Origin: Bacillota bacterium
GTDB lineage: Bacteria > Bacillota > Clostridia > Christensenellales > Aristaeellaceae
Length of the DNA stretch: 64,000 nucleotides
Assembly: GCA_023398575.1 (NCBI GenBank)
Contig: JAEWSC010000057.1
Span: 1-64,000, forward strand
Direction of reading: 5' to 3'
The translations under genes and the position numbers were made by a program. Below are positions 6,976-15,148 of this stretch, in pieces; the stretch's first letter is position 1, and the number at the start of each line of letters is the position of its first letter. The notes beneath the pieces are model-generated. The model saw only the letters and a program-made list of their open reading frames with translations, did no database searches and was not told the DNA's origin.

Positions 6976-8380
6976 ACCTGTAGTTGCTTTTCATGTATTC
7001 GAATATCTTCCTGGCAATCGGCGCTGCTGCCGTACCGCCGCTATCCACATCTTCCACCAGCACACTGACAGCGTATGGCAGGTCGGGGTCGCCTAAAAAG
7101 CCGACATACCACCCATGAACCGTATATACTTTATTGACTTCGGTCTCCGCCGAGCCGGTTTTTCCGTATACGGTCAATCCGTTCACATTGGCGTTTACGC
7201 CGGTGCCGGACGTGGTTACAACCCGCATGGCTGATTTGACAAACTGTGCGACATCCTCCGGCATGACTTTTTTGTACACCTTGGGCGTATATTCATTGCT
7301 CACAGCGCCGCTGTCGTTGGTGACCGATTTGATCAGCCGCGGCTCCATCATTACGCCATTGTTGGCGACAGACGCGGCTACCATGCCCATATGCAAGGGT
7401 GTTACCTCTATGTTTCCCTGCCCTGGACCCGACCAGGCAATCTGCGGCTGATCTCGCCCGGAGGTGGGATAAACACTGTTTTCCACTACCAGATCGCGGA
7501 ACAAAAAATTATCATTCAGTCCAAAGGACTCCGCCGTTTTACGAAGCCGATCATCACCTAACTCCAGCGCCAGGGATGCAAAGACATTATTGCAGCTTAC
7601 CGCAAACGCCTGCGTCAGCTTCAGCTCGTTGTGCACCTGATTTCCAAAATCTCTTATAACCAGATGGCCCACCGGCATCTGGCCTGTACAAAGCATACTC
7701 CGTGATGATATGTCCGGAAGATTTTCCAGCGCACTGGCCGTGGTAATGATTTTAAACGTGCTGCCAGGGGGATACTTTGCTTGCGTCACCCTGTTCCAAA
7801 AAGGTTTTTCGGGGTCGCTGTCCGACACCTTGCTTGCCTTATACGGATCAAAGGTTGGCAGGCTGACAAGTGCCAGCACCTCACCGGTTTTGTAGTTCAT
7901 CACAAAAGCCGCGCCGGATTTGCCAGTTGGAAACGCCTTCGCGATTGCTGTGCAAAGCTTGCTGTCCACCGTTAATGTCAAGCTGTCGCCCCTGCGTTCT
8001 GAGCCGTTGAGCGTCTGCGCCAGCCGTTCTGTAATGGAGGTGTCAAGCCCCAGCAAATAGCTGGCCATAAAAGATTCCACACCGTTGGACACGTACTTGG
8101 TTTCATCTCCTAAAAGATGCACCACCGCCCGGCGGCTGTCCTCGTCCTGCTGGTAAACTCGGTTTCCCTCGCTGGTGGTGGCCAGCACGACACCTTCGCG
8201 GTCCAATACATCCCCGCGAACAACATCATTGATTGCCTGCTGCGTCCGCACATTGCTGCGGTGAGATACCCAGCGGTTTCCATACATCGTTACACTGAAT
8301 CCGCCATATGCCGCCAGCAATGCAAACAGGCCAATGAGCATAAGCGCCAAAAGCCTGAAATTCATACGTTGTTGCTTCAC
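6974..8380 (-). CDS. Penicillin-binding protein, transpeptidase (class B-like, PbpA type)
   Basis: Peptidoglycan transpeptidase acting outside the membrane and anchored by one N-terminal helix (residues ~9-30). The three active-site motifs are intact: STFK at 207-210 with the acylated serine, SCN at 262-264 and KTG at 407-409. At 468 residues it is short for class B and resembles PbpA proteins paired with RodA. The start is a GTG at 8380 with GGAGG seven bases upstream. It follows the RodA/FtsW gene by 21 nt in an FHA-RodA-PBP operon, so the two probably form one glycan polymerase/cross-linker pair for elongation, division or sporulation. Confidence 0.94.
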   Translation of the reverse strand: MKQQRMNFRLLALMLIGLFALLAAYGGFSVTMYGNRWVSHRSNVRTQQAINDVVRGDVLDREGVVLATTSEGNRVYQQDEDSRRAVVHLLGDETKYVSNGVESFMASYLLGLDTSITERLAQTLNGSERRGDSLTLTVDSKLCTAIAKAFPTGKSGAAFVMNYKTGEVLALVSLPTFDPYKASKVSDSDPEKPFWNRVTQAKYPPGSTFKIITTASALENLPDISSRSMLCTGQMPVGHLVIRDFGNQVHNELKLTQAFAVSCNNVFASLALELGDDRLRKTAESFGLNDNFLFRDLVVENSVYPTSGRDQPQIAWSGPGQGNIEVTPLHMGMVAASVANNGVMMEPRLIKSVTNDSGAVSNEYTPKVYKKVMPEDVAQFVKSAMRVVTTSGTGVNANVNGLTVYGKTGSAETEVNKVYTVHGWYVGFLGDPDLPYAVSVLVEDVDSGGTAAAPIARKIFEYMKSNYR

Positions 8381-8401
8381 TGCAGCACCTCCGATTATAT
8401 G

Positions 8402-9646
8402 TCATTCCGAATAAACGCCAAGACTGGCCAGGCGTTCGTCCTCTTTCAACTGATCCTCATTGCGGCTGGCAACCCCTTGAAGCATGCCGATCAGGCAAAG
8501 GCATGAAACCAGGGAGGTCCCACCCTCACTGACAAAAGGCATGGTCACGCCGGTAAGGGGGATCAACTTAATCACGCCGCCGATAATGACAAAGGTCTGC
8601 ACCCCAATCATCAGCACGCAGCCCATGGCCAGCAGCGCGTGAAAACTTTCCCTGGAGGAGATGGCAATGCTGACACCGCGCAAGATCAGCACCACATAGA
8701 CAAGCAGCACGCACAGCCCGAAAATGATACCAAACTGCTCGCACAACACCGCAAAAATAAAGTCGGACTTGTACTCCGGTATGGCTCGTGGTGTACCCAG
8801 CCCAAGCCCTACGCCAAACAACCCGCCGCTGGCAATGGCGATCAATGACTGAACGATTTGAAAGCCGGTATGGGCATAGTCCGCCCATGGGTTGCGCCAG
8901 GCCGCAATTCTGACCTTTACGTGATCAAAAAGCGCATATCCCGCTACAGCGGCACCCGCGCCGCCGGCAGCACCGAGCATCGTCAGCGGCAGATTGCTGG
9001 TAGACGCATAATATAGGAACAACGTAGTGAAATAATACATCAGCGCTGTGCCAAGGTCTTTTTGAAGCATCAGTATCCCCAGGCTCCCCACGGCCGCAAA
9101 CAGCCAGGGCAGCATTCTGTGCCGGCTCATATAATAAGCCAGCACCACCAAAAAAGACAATTTGGTCAGCTCACTAGGCTGCAGCGACTGGCCGGCAATG
9201 CTGATCCAGCTCTTGGCACCGTTAATGGTTGTACCAATCACGATGGGTACCGCCATAAAGCCCATGGTCAGAAAGATGGCCGAAAACGCGAGCCACCGCC
9301 AGCTATTCAACCTGTGTATCACAAGGATCGAAATCAGCATCAGGACAAGCCCTACGCCATAGCGAAACGCCTGATCCAGGCCGTATTCGGGCTTGATGCG
9401 GTATAGTAAAAGCACGCCCACAGCGCATAAAAAATTGGTGAGCGTTAGCAGCAGCTTGTCCGCCGGGAAGAGCTTGGGCAGAACCATGGTACCAATAAAT
9501 ATCATCGCCGGCACGGCGATGCTTAAGAGCAGACCTTGCCAGTTTACCTGTTCATCCTTAAATGAAATCAGCAAAAAGGCACTGAAAAAGAACAGCATGA
9601 CAACGCTGACCAGCATCCAGGCCGGATCACGCTTAACACCCTGCAT
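8402..9646 (-). CDS. RodA/FtsW/SpoVE-family peptidoglycan glycosyltransferase
   Basis: SEDS-family polytopic membrane protein of 414 residues with roughly ten hydrophobic helices. It polymerises lipid II into glycan strands in partnership with a class B PBP. Recognisable stretches include GAKSWI-x-AGQSLQPSELTKL, the QKDLGTAL segment and the C-terminal GVTMPFVSEGGTSL motif. The AGGAGG site lies within the arginine-rich 3' end of the FHA gene, giving tight coupling. The 21-nt gap to the transpeptidase gene supports a RodA-PBP pair; which of the RodA, FtsW or SpoVE roles it plays is not decidable here. Confidence 0.94.
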   Translation of the reverse strand: MQGVKRDPAWMLVSVVMLFFFSAFLLISFKDEQVNWQGLLLSIAVPAMIFIGTMVLPKLFPADKLLLTLTNFLCAVGVLLLYRIKPEYGLDQAFRYGVGLVLMLISILVIHRLNSWRWLAFSAIFLTMGFMAVPIVIGTTINGAKSWISIAGQSLQPSELTKLSFLVVLAYYMSRHRMLPWLFAAVGSLGILMLQKDLGTALMYYFTTLFLYYASTSNLPLTMLGAAGGAGAAVAGYALFDHVKVRIAAWRNPWADYAHTGFQIVQSLIAIASGGLFGVGLGLGTPRAIPEYKSDFIFAVLCEQFGIIFGLCVLLVYVVLILRGVSIAISSRESFHALLAMGCVLMIGVQTFVIIGGVIKLIPLTGVTMPFVSEGGTSLVSCLCLIGMLQGVASRNEDQLKEDERLASLGVYSE

Positions 9647-9649
9647 CTT

Positions 9650-10564
9650 CTACCGCCTCCTTCTATGAAACAAGCGGCGCCTGGGTGGCGGCACCGGCGC
9701 TTGAAGCTGCTGCCAGCCTACTGCCTGCTGCTGTTCCTCATCGTAGGGATCAGGCCAGACCTCCCCGTCCGCTTCATCGATTTCGTTCAACCCGTCATCA
9801 AATGGATCTTGTGTGAAGGGAACCGGATACCGCCTTGTCTGCGATAGCTCGTCCCGTTCATATCGTGACGTATCCCCCCAGGACAGCATTTGCTGCCGGT
9901 AGGGCCTTGTATCGTCCTCCCAGCCAGGCGCAAATCCCTGATGAAATACAACCGGTGGGGCCGGCTCGTATACTGGGTCCGGGTCATCGGCATTTTGCCA
10001 TTCCTCGCGGACAAGCACCATATCGGGCAGCATACCATCATCCTGCGCATCCTGCTGGAATGCCGCAGAACGGGCCGTTTCCAGGCCCATAAATAGGCGC
10101 ATACGCAAAACAGCATCGCCAATAGCAATGCGTGATCCATGGTGCATGACCCATTCCCGTTGGTTAGAGCCGGGTTCTTGGCCGTCTACCATGACAGAAA
10201 GCTGGGCCGCAGGCGTAACAATTAACCCTACGCCATCAACAAAACGAAAATCGCCATGATGTGAAGCCACACCAGGGCAGGAAACGCAAACATCACAGCT
10301 GCGCAGGCTGCCTATGGTTCCCTCTCTGGGCAGGGATATCACAGCGCCTGGCGGAAGGGTTTCACTGCCCGCCAATACCACCAGTTCACCGACAAGCCCC
10401 GCATCCGGCAGCTGCTTCAGGCGTTTGCGCTTACGCCTAGCATCCTTGCGCAGCCACATAAAGCTGCGCCAAACGATGACGACACCCAAAAAGGCAAACC
10501 AGTACCGCGCCACCAACGCTACGAGTTCATACTTATCCGCAGGCACGACACCGCCGCCTTCCAT
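9650..10564 (-). CDS. FHA-domain membrane protein, first gene of the RodA-PBP operon
   Basis: Protein of about 304 residues: one N-terminal membrane helix, a basic stretch (RKDARRKRKRL), then a forkhead-associated domain around residues 75-165 that would bind phosphothreonine peptides. It ends in an acidic, proline-rich tail closing with an arginine cluster. FHA-RodA-PBP gene order also occurs in Actinobacteria, where Ser/Thr kinases control wall growth, so phospho-dependent control of the SEDS/PBP pair is a fair inference. The start is uncertain: ATG at 10564, or a GTG at 10546 with a GGAAGGCGG stretch upstream. No kinase gene is in the window. Confidence 0.8.
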   Translation of the reverse strand: MEGGGVVPADKYELVALVARYWFAFLGVVIVWRSFMWLRKDARRKRKRLKQLPDAGLVGELVVLAGSETLPPGAVISLPREGTIGSLRSCDVCVSCPGVASHHGDFRFVDGVGLIVTPAAQLSVMVDGQEPGSNQREWVMHHGSRIAIGDAVLRMRLFMGLETARSAAFQQDAQDDGMLPDMVLVREEWQNADDPDPVYEPAPPVVFHQGFAPGWEDDTRPYRQQMLSWGDTSRYERDELSQTRRYPVPFTQDPFDDGLNEIDEADGEVWPDPYDEEQQQAVGWQQLQAPVPPPRRRLFHRRRR

Positions 10565-10712
10565 TGGTTTTCCTATACAGTATAGCATAAAAACGGGGGA
10601 TGGAGACATTTTCTTGCTTTTGGCCGACCGCAAATACGCCATTTTTCTTATGCTTTCATGTTCTGGCAATCATTCGCAGGAACAATGTGCGTATTTTGCC
10701 AAGGGATGGGTG

Positions 10713-10741
10713 TTGAAACTTACCGTTTGATGGATTATAAT
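10713..10741 (+). promoter_or_regulatory. SigmaA-type promoter for the DUF951 gene
   Basis: TTGAAA at 10713-10718 and TATAAT at 10736-10741 are separated by 17 nt. They lie about 30 bp upstream of the DUF951 start. Confidence 0.75.
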
Positions 10742-10771
10742 AATTCCAATTATGGGCTGGAGGTTTGACGG

Positions 10772-10990
10772 ATGGAGGATATCCGGCTGGGTGACCGCAT
10801 ACAGACGCGAAAAACGCATCCTTGCGGCAGCAACGAGTGGACGGTCATTCGGACAGGTGCCGACATAAAAATTAAATGTGCCGGCTGCGGACGCATCGTC
10901 ATGATGGACCGTGCCGTATTTTTGAAACGCCGCAAGAAGGTGCTGGTACCAGGGCCCGAAATCCATACGGCACCCGAACACAGCGGATAA
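10772..10990 (+). CDS. DUF951-family small protein
   Basis: A 72-residue protein matching the DUF951 pattern: RLGDRIQTRKTHPCGSNEW near the start, followed by GADIKIKCAGCGR. The conserved cysteines (HPCG and CAGC) suggest a metal site or small beta-barrel nucleic-acid-binding fold, but the function is not established. The start ATG has GGAGG upstream and a clear promoter. It precedes the signal peptidase genes on the same strand by 101 nt. Confidence 0.9.
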   Translation: MEDIRLGDRIQTRKTHPCGSNEWTVIRTGADIKIKCAGCGRIVMMDRAVFLKRRKKVLVPGPEIHTAPEHSG

Positions 10991-11091
10991 CAGACTGCCT
11001 TCCAGGTCAGGAAGGCCATTTTCTTGGATACACCATAGCAAATCATTCAATGCATTCTATCCCCCAGCAAATGAAGGAGGCCTTTTCCCTT

Positions 11092-11697
11092 ATGAGCATC
11101 GAACCCAACAAAGAAACAATGCCCACAAAAGAATCTGTGACCGCGGACAAGCCCAAGAAAGACGCTAAAAAAGAAGTTATCAGCTGGATACTTACCATTG
11201 TCACCGCCATTGTGGCAGCCTTTTTGATCAGAACATTCCTGTTCGAGCCCATCCGGGTGGATGGCAACAGCATGAGCGATACGCTTCATGACAAAGAGTT
11301 GGTATTTGTCACCAAGCCCGAATATTTTATTGGCTCCCCCTCCCGGCTGGATGTAATTATCTGTAAATACCCCGGCCGCCACAATCAATACTTCGTCAAG
11401 CGGTTGATCGCGCTGCCAGGTGATACGGTAGAGATCAGGTATGACGCCGCCGCCGGCACAAACACCCTGTATGTCAATGGCGAAGTGGTGGACGAGCCCT
11501 TCCTGACCCCCGAACGCAACAACAGCAACAACGTTTACCCGCTGACCACCCTTGATGAAAACGAGTATTTCGTCATGGGTGATAACCGTGATGACAGTAA
11601 CGACAGCCGGAGCATTGGCCCCATCTCCCGCGATCAGATTGTTGGGCATGTGCAGTTTGTTTTCTTCCCGTTTAATAACATCCGCAGTGTGAAGTAA
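11092..11697 (+). CDS. lepB: Signal peptidase I, paralogue 1
   Basis: Type I signal peptidase that removes signal peptides from exported proteins on the outer face of the membrane. The 201 residues comprise a charged N-terminus, one membrane helix (~29-49), the catalytic serine in GNSMSDTL (Ser60) and the general-base lysine in VKRLIALPGD (Lys103), then the GDNRDDSNDSR motif. The start at 11092 follows GGAGG at 11-nt spacing; the frame is open further upstream but overlaps the DUF951 gene. It is the first of three paralogues within 2.8 kb and is closest to the third. Confidence 0.95.
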   Translation: MSIEPNKETMPTKESVTADKPKKDAKKEVISWILTIVTAIVAAFLIRTFLFEPIRVDGNSMSDTLHDKELVFVTKPEYFIGSPSRLDVIICKYPGRHNQYFVKRLIALPGDTVEIRYDAAAGTNTLYVNGEVVDEPFLTPERNNSNNVYPLTTLDENEYFVMGDNRDDSNDSRSIGPISRDQIVGHVQFVFFPFNNIRSVK

Positions 11698-11737
11698 TTG
11701 ATCATCCGCTGCGCTTTATACAAAGGGGGAAAGCGGG

Positions 11738-12352
11738 TTGAAAAAGCAGAAAGACGCCGAAAAGCTCACGCGCTCCGCCCCTTTGTCCCTGCTGCCCCTG
11801 CCGGAAACACAAACTGACCCTGAGCTGGAAACAAAAAAGGCCATCCGTGAAATACTGTCTTGGGTGGCCGTTTTTGCAGCCGCTATCACCGTCGCAGCGC
11901 TCATTCAGTTTTTTGTTTTGGAGCCGTTGCGGGTAGACGGCCAAAGCATGAGCAAAACATTGATGAACAATGAGTTCATACTTGTTTCCAAGGCTGACTA
12001 CTGGAGCATGGAGCCACAGCGGCTGGATGTTGTCATCTGCCAGTATCCCGGCCGTGAAGAAACATACGTCAAACGGGTGGTGGGCATCCCCGGAGACACA
12101 GTGGAGGTAAGAAAAGAAGTGGTGCTGGTAAACGGTGCTGCTTTGGTGGAAGATTACATCACGTATCCCGCCGATTACTTCTTCGGGCCGCTAACCCTAA
12201 ATGAAGACGAGTACTTTGTTCTGGGTGATAACCGCATCCACAGCACGGACAGCCATGTCATCGGCCCCATCAAGCGAGATGCCATTTTAGGCAGGGTGCG
12301 GCTTGTTATTTACCCACTGGACAAGGTGCGCACCATTCCTGCCGGACCATAG
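11738..12352 (+). CDS. Signal peptidase I, paralogue 2 (divergent)
   Basis: Second type I signal peptidase, 204 residues, starting at a TTG (11738) behind GGGGGA. It has the serine motif GQSMSKTL (Ser70) and lysine motif VKRVVGIPGD (Lys112). It differs from its neighbours by a longer N-terminal tail of Pro/Leu/Thr residues before the helix and by GDNRIHSTDSH where the others have GDNRD-x-SNDSR. It starts 40 nt after paralogue 1 in the same orientation. The altered C-terminal motif suggests different cleavage preference, which is inference. Confidence 0.93.
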   Translation: MKKQKDAEKLTRSAPLSLLPLPETQTDPELETKKAIREILSWVAVFAAAITVAALIQFFVLEPLRVDGQSMSKTLMNNEFILVSKADYWSMEPQRLDVVICQYPGREETYVKRVVGIPGDTVEVRKEVVLVNGAALVEDYITYPADYFFGPLTLNEDEYFVLGDNRIHSTDSHVIGPIKRDAILGRVRLVIYPLDKVRTIPAGP

Positions 12353-12386
12353 CCTGGAAAGCTTCAAGGTTCGAGTAAAGCAAAAG

Positions 12387-12415
12387 ATGCCTCGTCCATT
12401 TCGGGCGGGGCATGT
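12387..12415 (+). terminator. Weak terminator-like hairpin after signal peptidase 2
   Basis: An 11-bp stem (ATGCCTCGTCC with GGGCGGGGCAT, three G-T pairs) followed by GTTCATTCTTT. The tail is a poor T-run, so termination may be partial. It separates the signal peptidase pair from the sigma-factor unit. Confidence 0.45.
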
Positions 12416-12449
12416 TCATTCTTTACCAGAAAAAATATGTTTGGTATGG

Positions 12450-12475
12450 TGTAACTTTTTGATTTTGTCTGCGAG
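12450..12475 (+). promoter_or_regulatory. Candidate ECF-type autoregulatory promoter
   Basis: TGTAAC at 12450-12455 and CGAG at 12472-12475 are spaced by 16 nt, with a T-rich stretch just after the AAC. This is the general layout of ECF sigma promoters (AAC-containing -35, CG-containing -10). It lies about 40 bp upstream of the sigma-factor start, where a self-controlled promoter is expected. It rests on consensus alone. Confidence 0.4.
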
Positions 12476-12517
12476 TATATATATGTACATGCAGGCGCAG
12501 CAAAGGGAGGGACCGGT

Positions 12518-13051
12518 TTGCAGGATGACAACGCCCTCATGCAGCGCGTGATGGATGGTGATCAGCAGGCGTTTGAAACGCTGGTCCTCCGCCATCGGGA
12601 TGGCGCGCTCCACCAAGCCGCGCTGCTTGTGAGAGACCCGTTCCTTGCCGAAGACGTAGTGCAGGAATGCTTTGCCGACCTGTATATACACAAGAGCGCT
12701 TACAGGATGGAGTTTTCATTTGCAACATTCTTAAGCGCCCTTGTCAGGCACAAGAGCATTGACTTGCTGCGCAGAAGAAAGCATGTACCGCTGCCAACAA
12801 TCGATCTGCCTGCAGATACAGATGCACAGACCCCGGAGAGTCTTTGCATCCGCCGCGAAATCTACACAGGCTTATACAGCGCACTGCTGGATTTGAGCAG
12901 TGAACAGCGGGATATGCTGCTTCTATTCGCGCTGTATGGCATGGATTACAAACAGATCGCTGACAAATTGCAAAAAACCATACCTCAGGTGAAGGTAGGT
13001 CTTCACAGAATACGGAAAAAGCTGAAAAAAGCAAGGGAGGATTGGAATTGA
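12518..13051 (+). CDS. ECF-like sigma-70 family RNA polymerase sigma factor
   Basis: A 177-residue alternative sigma factor. Region 2 (about residues 10-85) includes LAEDVVQECFADLYIH and LVRHKSIDLLRRRK; region 4 (about 120-172) includes LSSEQRDMLLLFALYGMDYK-QIADKL and a basic helix, GLHRIRKKLKKAR, as in ECF factors that redirect polymerase to stress or envelope genes. The start is a TTG at 12518 with GGGAGG upstream. The next small gene overlaps its stop. Its setting between signal peptidase genes suggests control of secretion or envelope functions. Confidence 0.92.
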   Translation: MQDDNALMQRVMDGDQQAFETLVLRHRDGALHQAALLVRDPFLAEDVVQECFADLYIHKSAYRMEFSFATFLSALVRHKSIDLLRRRKHVPLPTIDLPADTDAQTPESLCIRREIYTGLYSALLDLSSEQRDMLLLFALYGMDYKQIADKLQKTIPQVKVGLHRIRKKLKKAREDWN

Positions 13052-13266
13052 ACGCGGAAAATGAAAAGCTGCGAGCCATTTGGGCATCGATTGATGAAAA
13101 GTCCCGGCTCATAAACGCCGCCGGACTGCTGATGTACACGAATCCTGAAAGCCGCAATTATCTTCGGCCGATGATCGCTCTGGTGTGCACACTGGCGCTA
13201 TGTCTTTTGCCCATGGTATCCGCCGGGGAAGAGGCGTATGCTGCCGTATCCCGGTTAGCCTGGTAG
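13048..13266 (+). CDS. Tiny single-helix membrane protein overlapping the sigma gene
   Basis: Predicted 72-residue protein: about 40 charged or polar residues, one hydrophobic helix (roughly residues 43-60, PMIALVCTLALCLLPM), then a short outer tail. The start is the TTG at 13048, seven bases after GGGAGG and overlapping the sigma stop TGA by two bases; the in-frame TTG at 13042 is too close to that site. The layout is that of a sigma/anti-sigma pair, and the length fits only a minimal cytoplasmic sigma-binding segment plus anchor. No zinc-binding anti-sigma motif is present. Function is inferred from position alone. Confidence 0.7.
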   Translation: MNAENEKLRAIWASIDEKSRLINAAGLLMYTNPESRNYLRPMIALVCTLALCLLPMVSAGEEAYAAVSRLAW

Positions 13267-13294
13267 TAAAAATGACGCAAGGAGGCCCGAGCAT

Positions 13295-13897
13295 ATGAGC
13301 ACTCTTCCCCAGCAGGATTTGAACCTGAACAATGTACCGCAAGCGAAACAGCAAAAGCCAAAAAGCGCACGCAAGGAAATTCTAAGCTGGTTTTTGACCA
13401 TTGCGGCCGCAGTCGTTATTGCACTGGTTGTCCGCACTTATTTATTTGAACCCATCCGCGTGGATGGAGAGAGCATGACCGATACCCTGCAAAACGGAGA
13501 GCTCATGTTCGTCACCAAACCGGAATACATTTGGGGCTCTCCCTCCCGGCAGGACGTAATTATCTGCAAATATCCAAACCGGAAGGAATACTTTGTAAAA
13601 CGGTTGATCGCGCTGCCCGGCGACACAGTTGAAATTAAATTTGACAACGAAAAGAATATCAATACGGTGTATGTGAATGGCGATGCGGTGGATGAGCCGT
13701 ACTTGTCTAAAAGCCGCAACGATATGGACAATTCCATGGCTCCCTTGACACTAAAGGACGATGAATATTTTGTGATGGGTGACAACCGGGACAACAGCAA
13801 CGACAGCCGCTACGTAGGCGCGCTGCACCGCAGTCAAATCGTCGGCCATGTCAGGCTGGTGTTTTACCCATTCAGCACGGCACGCGCCATCCCATAA
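13295..13897 (+). CDS. Signal peptidase I, paralogue 3
   Basis: Third type I signal peptidase, 200 residues, with Ser60 in GESMTDTL, Lys102 in VKRLIALPGD and the GDNRDNSNDSR motif. It is clearly closer to paralogue 1 (shared TKPEY-x-GSPSR and LIALPGDTVEI stretches) than to paralogue 2, so a local duplication is likely. The ATG at 13295 has AAGGAGG upstream and lies 28 nt after the small membrane protein, so it is probably in the sigma-factor transcript. Its stop is only four bases from the convergent VanY stop, with no terminator between. Confidence 0.95.
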   Translation: MSTLPQQDLNLNNVPQAKQQKPKSARKEILSWFLTIAAAVVIALVVRTYLFEPIRVDGESMTDTLQNGELMFVTKPEYIWGSPSRQDVIICKYPNRKEYFVKRLIALPGDTVEIKFDNEKNINTVYVNGDAVDEPYLSKSRNDMDNSMAPLTLKDDEYFVMGDNRDNSNDSRYVGALHRSQIVGHVRLVFYPFSTARAIP

Positions 13898-13901
13898 TCG
13901 T

Positions 13902-14945
13902 TTATTCTTCAGTGTCTTGGGAAAAGGTTACTGCCAGCACAGCATAGCCCGTGTTGTCCATTGACCCTTCCCATATACATTCCTTTGGAACCCGGAAGGA
14001 TAGTCCTTCCTTTAGCTCCTTACATAGTATCGCAAAGCGTGGCTTTCCCCCTTCGTAATAGGTGATGGTTTCCTTTTCATGCAAAAAGGCAAGATATGAA
14101 GGCAGATCCAGCGACAGCACATGCATCAGGGTGCTGTGCACGACCCCAACATATCGAAAATGATATGCCTCGTCCTCATAGGGCGGGGCCATTTTTGTAC
14201 CATATCGGTGAACAAAGCCAAATTTCCACGCGTTATCAATCAGCAGCCTGCCATCGGGCGAGGCGGAAAGCGGAGCTGTGTCCGGCATAACATTCCACCC
14301 GTTCGCCAAGCGTATATCTATTACCCATGGCAGCTGATGCTCGCTGTGCCCCGGCCCCGGCACCTTGGCCGCCGCTTGCTCTGCCGCCTCTAAAAGAGAC
14401 ATGGTTTGCGCGTATTGTTTTAGCGTTTCCAATTGCATATCCAACTGCTGGCCATTGGAACGGCTGCCCTCCCAAACAAGCCAGCCTGCAGCGCCGTTTT
14501 CCTTTCCATAGCGGAAGAGCTCAGCGAGCGCATCAATTGTTTCCTCGTTGGCGTTTGGCTTCATGGATCGTACTGCAATTCTGCCCTTCCCCATGGTGGC
14601 TATGCTTAATGTATTTGGTGCTGGCATTTTATCCGGCACAGAGTGATCTTCATCAATCAATAGCAGCTTACCTGCCCAAAGTTCATTATCGGCTGGCGTA
14701 ACAGACTCCAGTGACCACCCCGACGGAAGACCCAGTTGAACCGACTCAGGAAGTGCGACAAATTTCTCTTCGGCTGCAGAATAAGATATGCTATATCCCT
14801 GCACGGCCTTTGACTCCATTTGTGCCTGAGGATGCCTGTACATAGCCATAAAAATTGCACCAGCAATAAATATGGCACTCACCAGCAGGATGGCACGGTA
14901 CGTATGTTGTTTTCTGACAGGCCGGACAGCTCTTATCGGCAGCAT
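13902..14945 (-). CDS. VanY-like D-alanyl-D-alanine carboxypeptidase (peptidase M15B)
   Basis: Membrane-anchored protein of 347 residues with one helix at ~17-34. The C-terminal half resembles the VanY zinc carboxypeptidase, which trims terminal D-Ala from peptidoglycan stem peptides outside the cell. Zinc ligands can be placed as His203 (SEHQ), Asp210 and His262, with catalytic Glu259 in E-x-x-H-x-RYVG. The usual SxHxxGxAxD motif is altered (SEHQLPWVID: proline replaces the glycine, isoleucine the alanine). The middle region (~80-180) is not recognised. AGGAGG precedes the start. Convergent with signal peptidase 3. Confidence 0.82.
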   Translation of the reverse strand: MLPIRAVRPVRKQHTYRAILLVSAIFIAGAIFMAMYRHPQAQMESKAVQGYSISYSAAEEKFVALPESVQLGLPSGWSLESVTPADNELWAGKLLLIDEDHSVPDKMPAPNTLSIATMGKGRIAVRSMKPNANEETIDALAELFRYGKENGAAGWLVWEGSRSNGQQLDMQLETLKQYAQTMSLLEAAEQAAAKVPGPGHSEHQLPWVIDIRLANGWNVMPDTAPLSASPDGRLLIDNAWKFGFVHRYGTKMAPPYEDEAYHFRYVGVVHSTLMHVLSLDLPSYLAFLHEKETITYYEGGKPRFAILCKELKEGLSFRVPKECIWEGSMDNTGYAVLAVTFSQDTEE

Positions 14946-15061
14946 TCTCTTCCTCCTGTTTCTTAAGCGATGCGCCTAGTATTCTCTATACTCAGGAAAA
15001 TAATACATGCTTTCACACGAAAAGGCCTTATTTAATGACATAAATGTTTACAGCCATTTCC

Positions 15062-15090
15062 TTGCACGGTGTGTCCTGTTATGGTAAAAT
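15062..15090 (+). promoter_or_regulatory. SigmaA-type promoter for the exported Ig-like pair
   Basis: TTGCAC at 15062-15067 and TAAAAT at 15085-15090 with a 17-nt spacer, about 60 bp upstream of the ATG at 15149. Confidence 0.6.
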
Positions 15091-15148
15091 GCATGCATAT
15101 GAAATCAGGCATGCAAACGATTTTTGCAAGCCGGATGGAGGCACACCC

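Noticed and set aside
11092..13897. Signal peptidase triplication as an assembly artefact
   Set aside because: The three genes differ throughout in sequence, N-terminal length and motifs, so they are real diverged paralogues.
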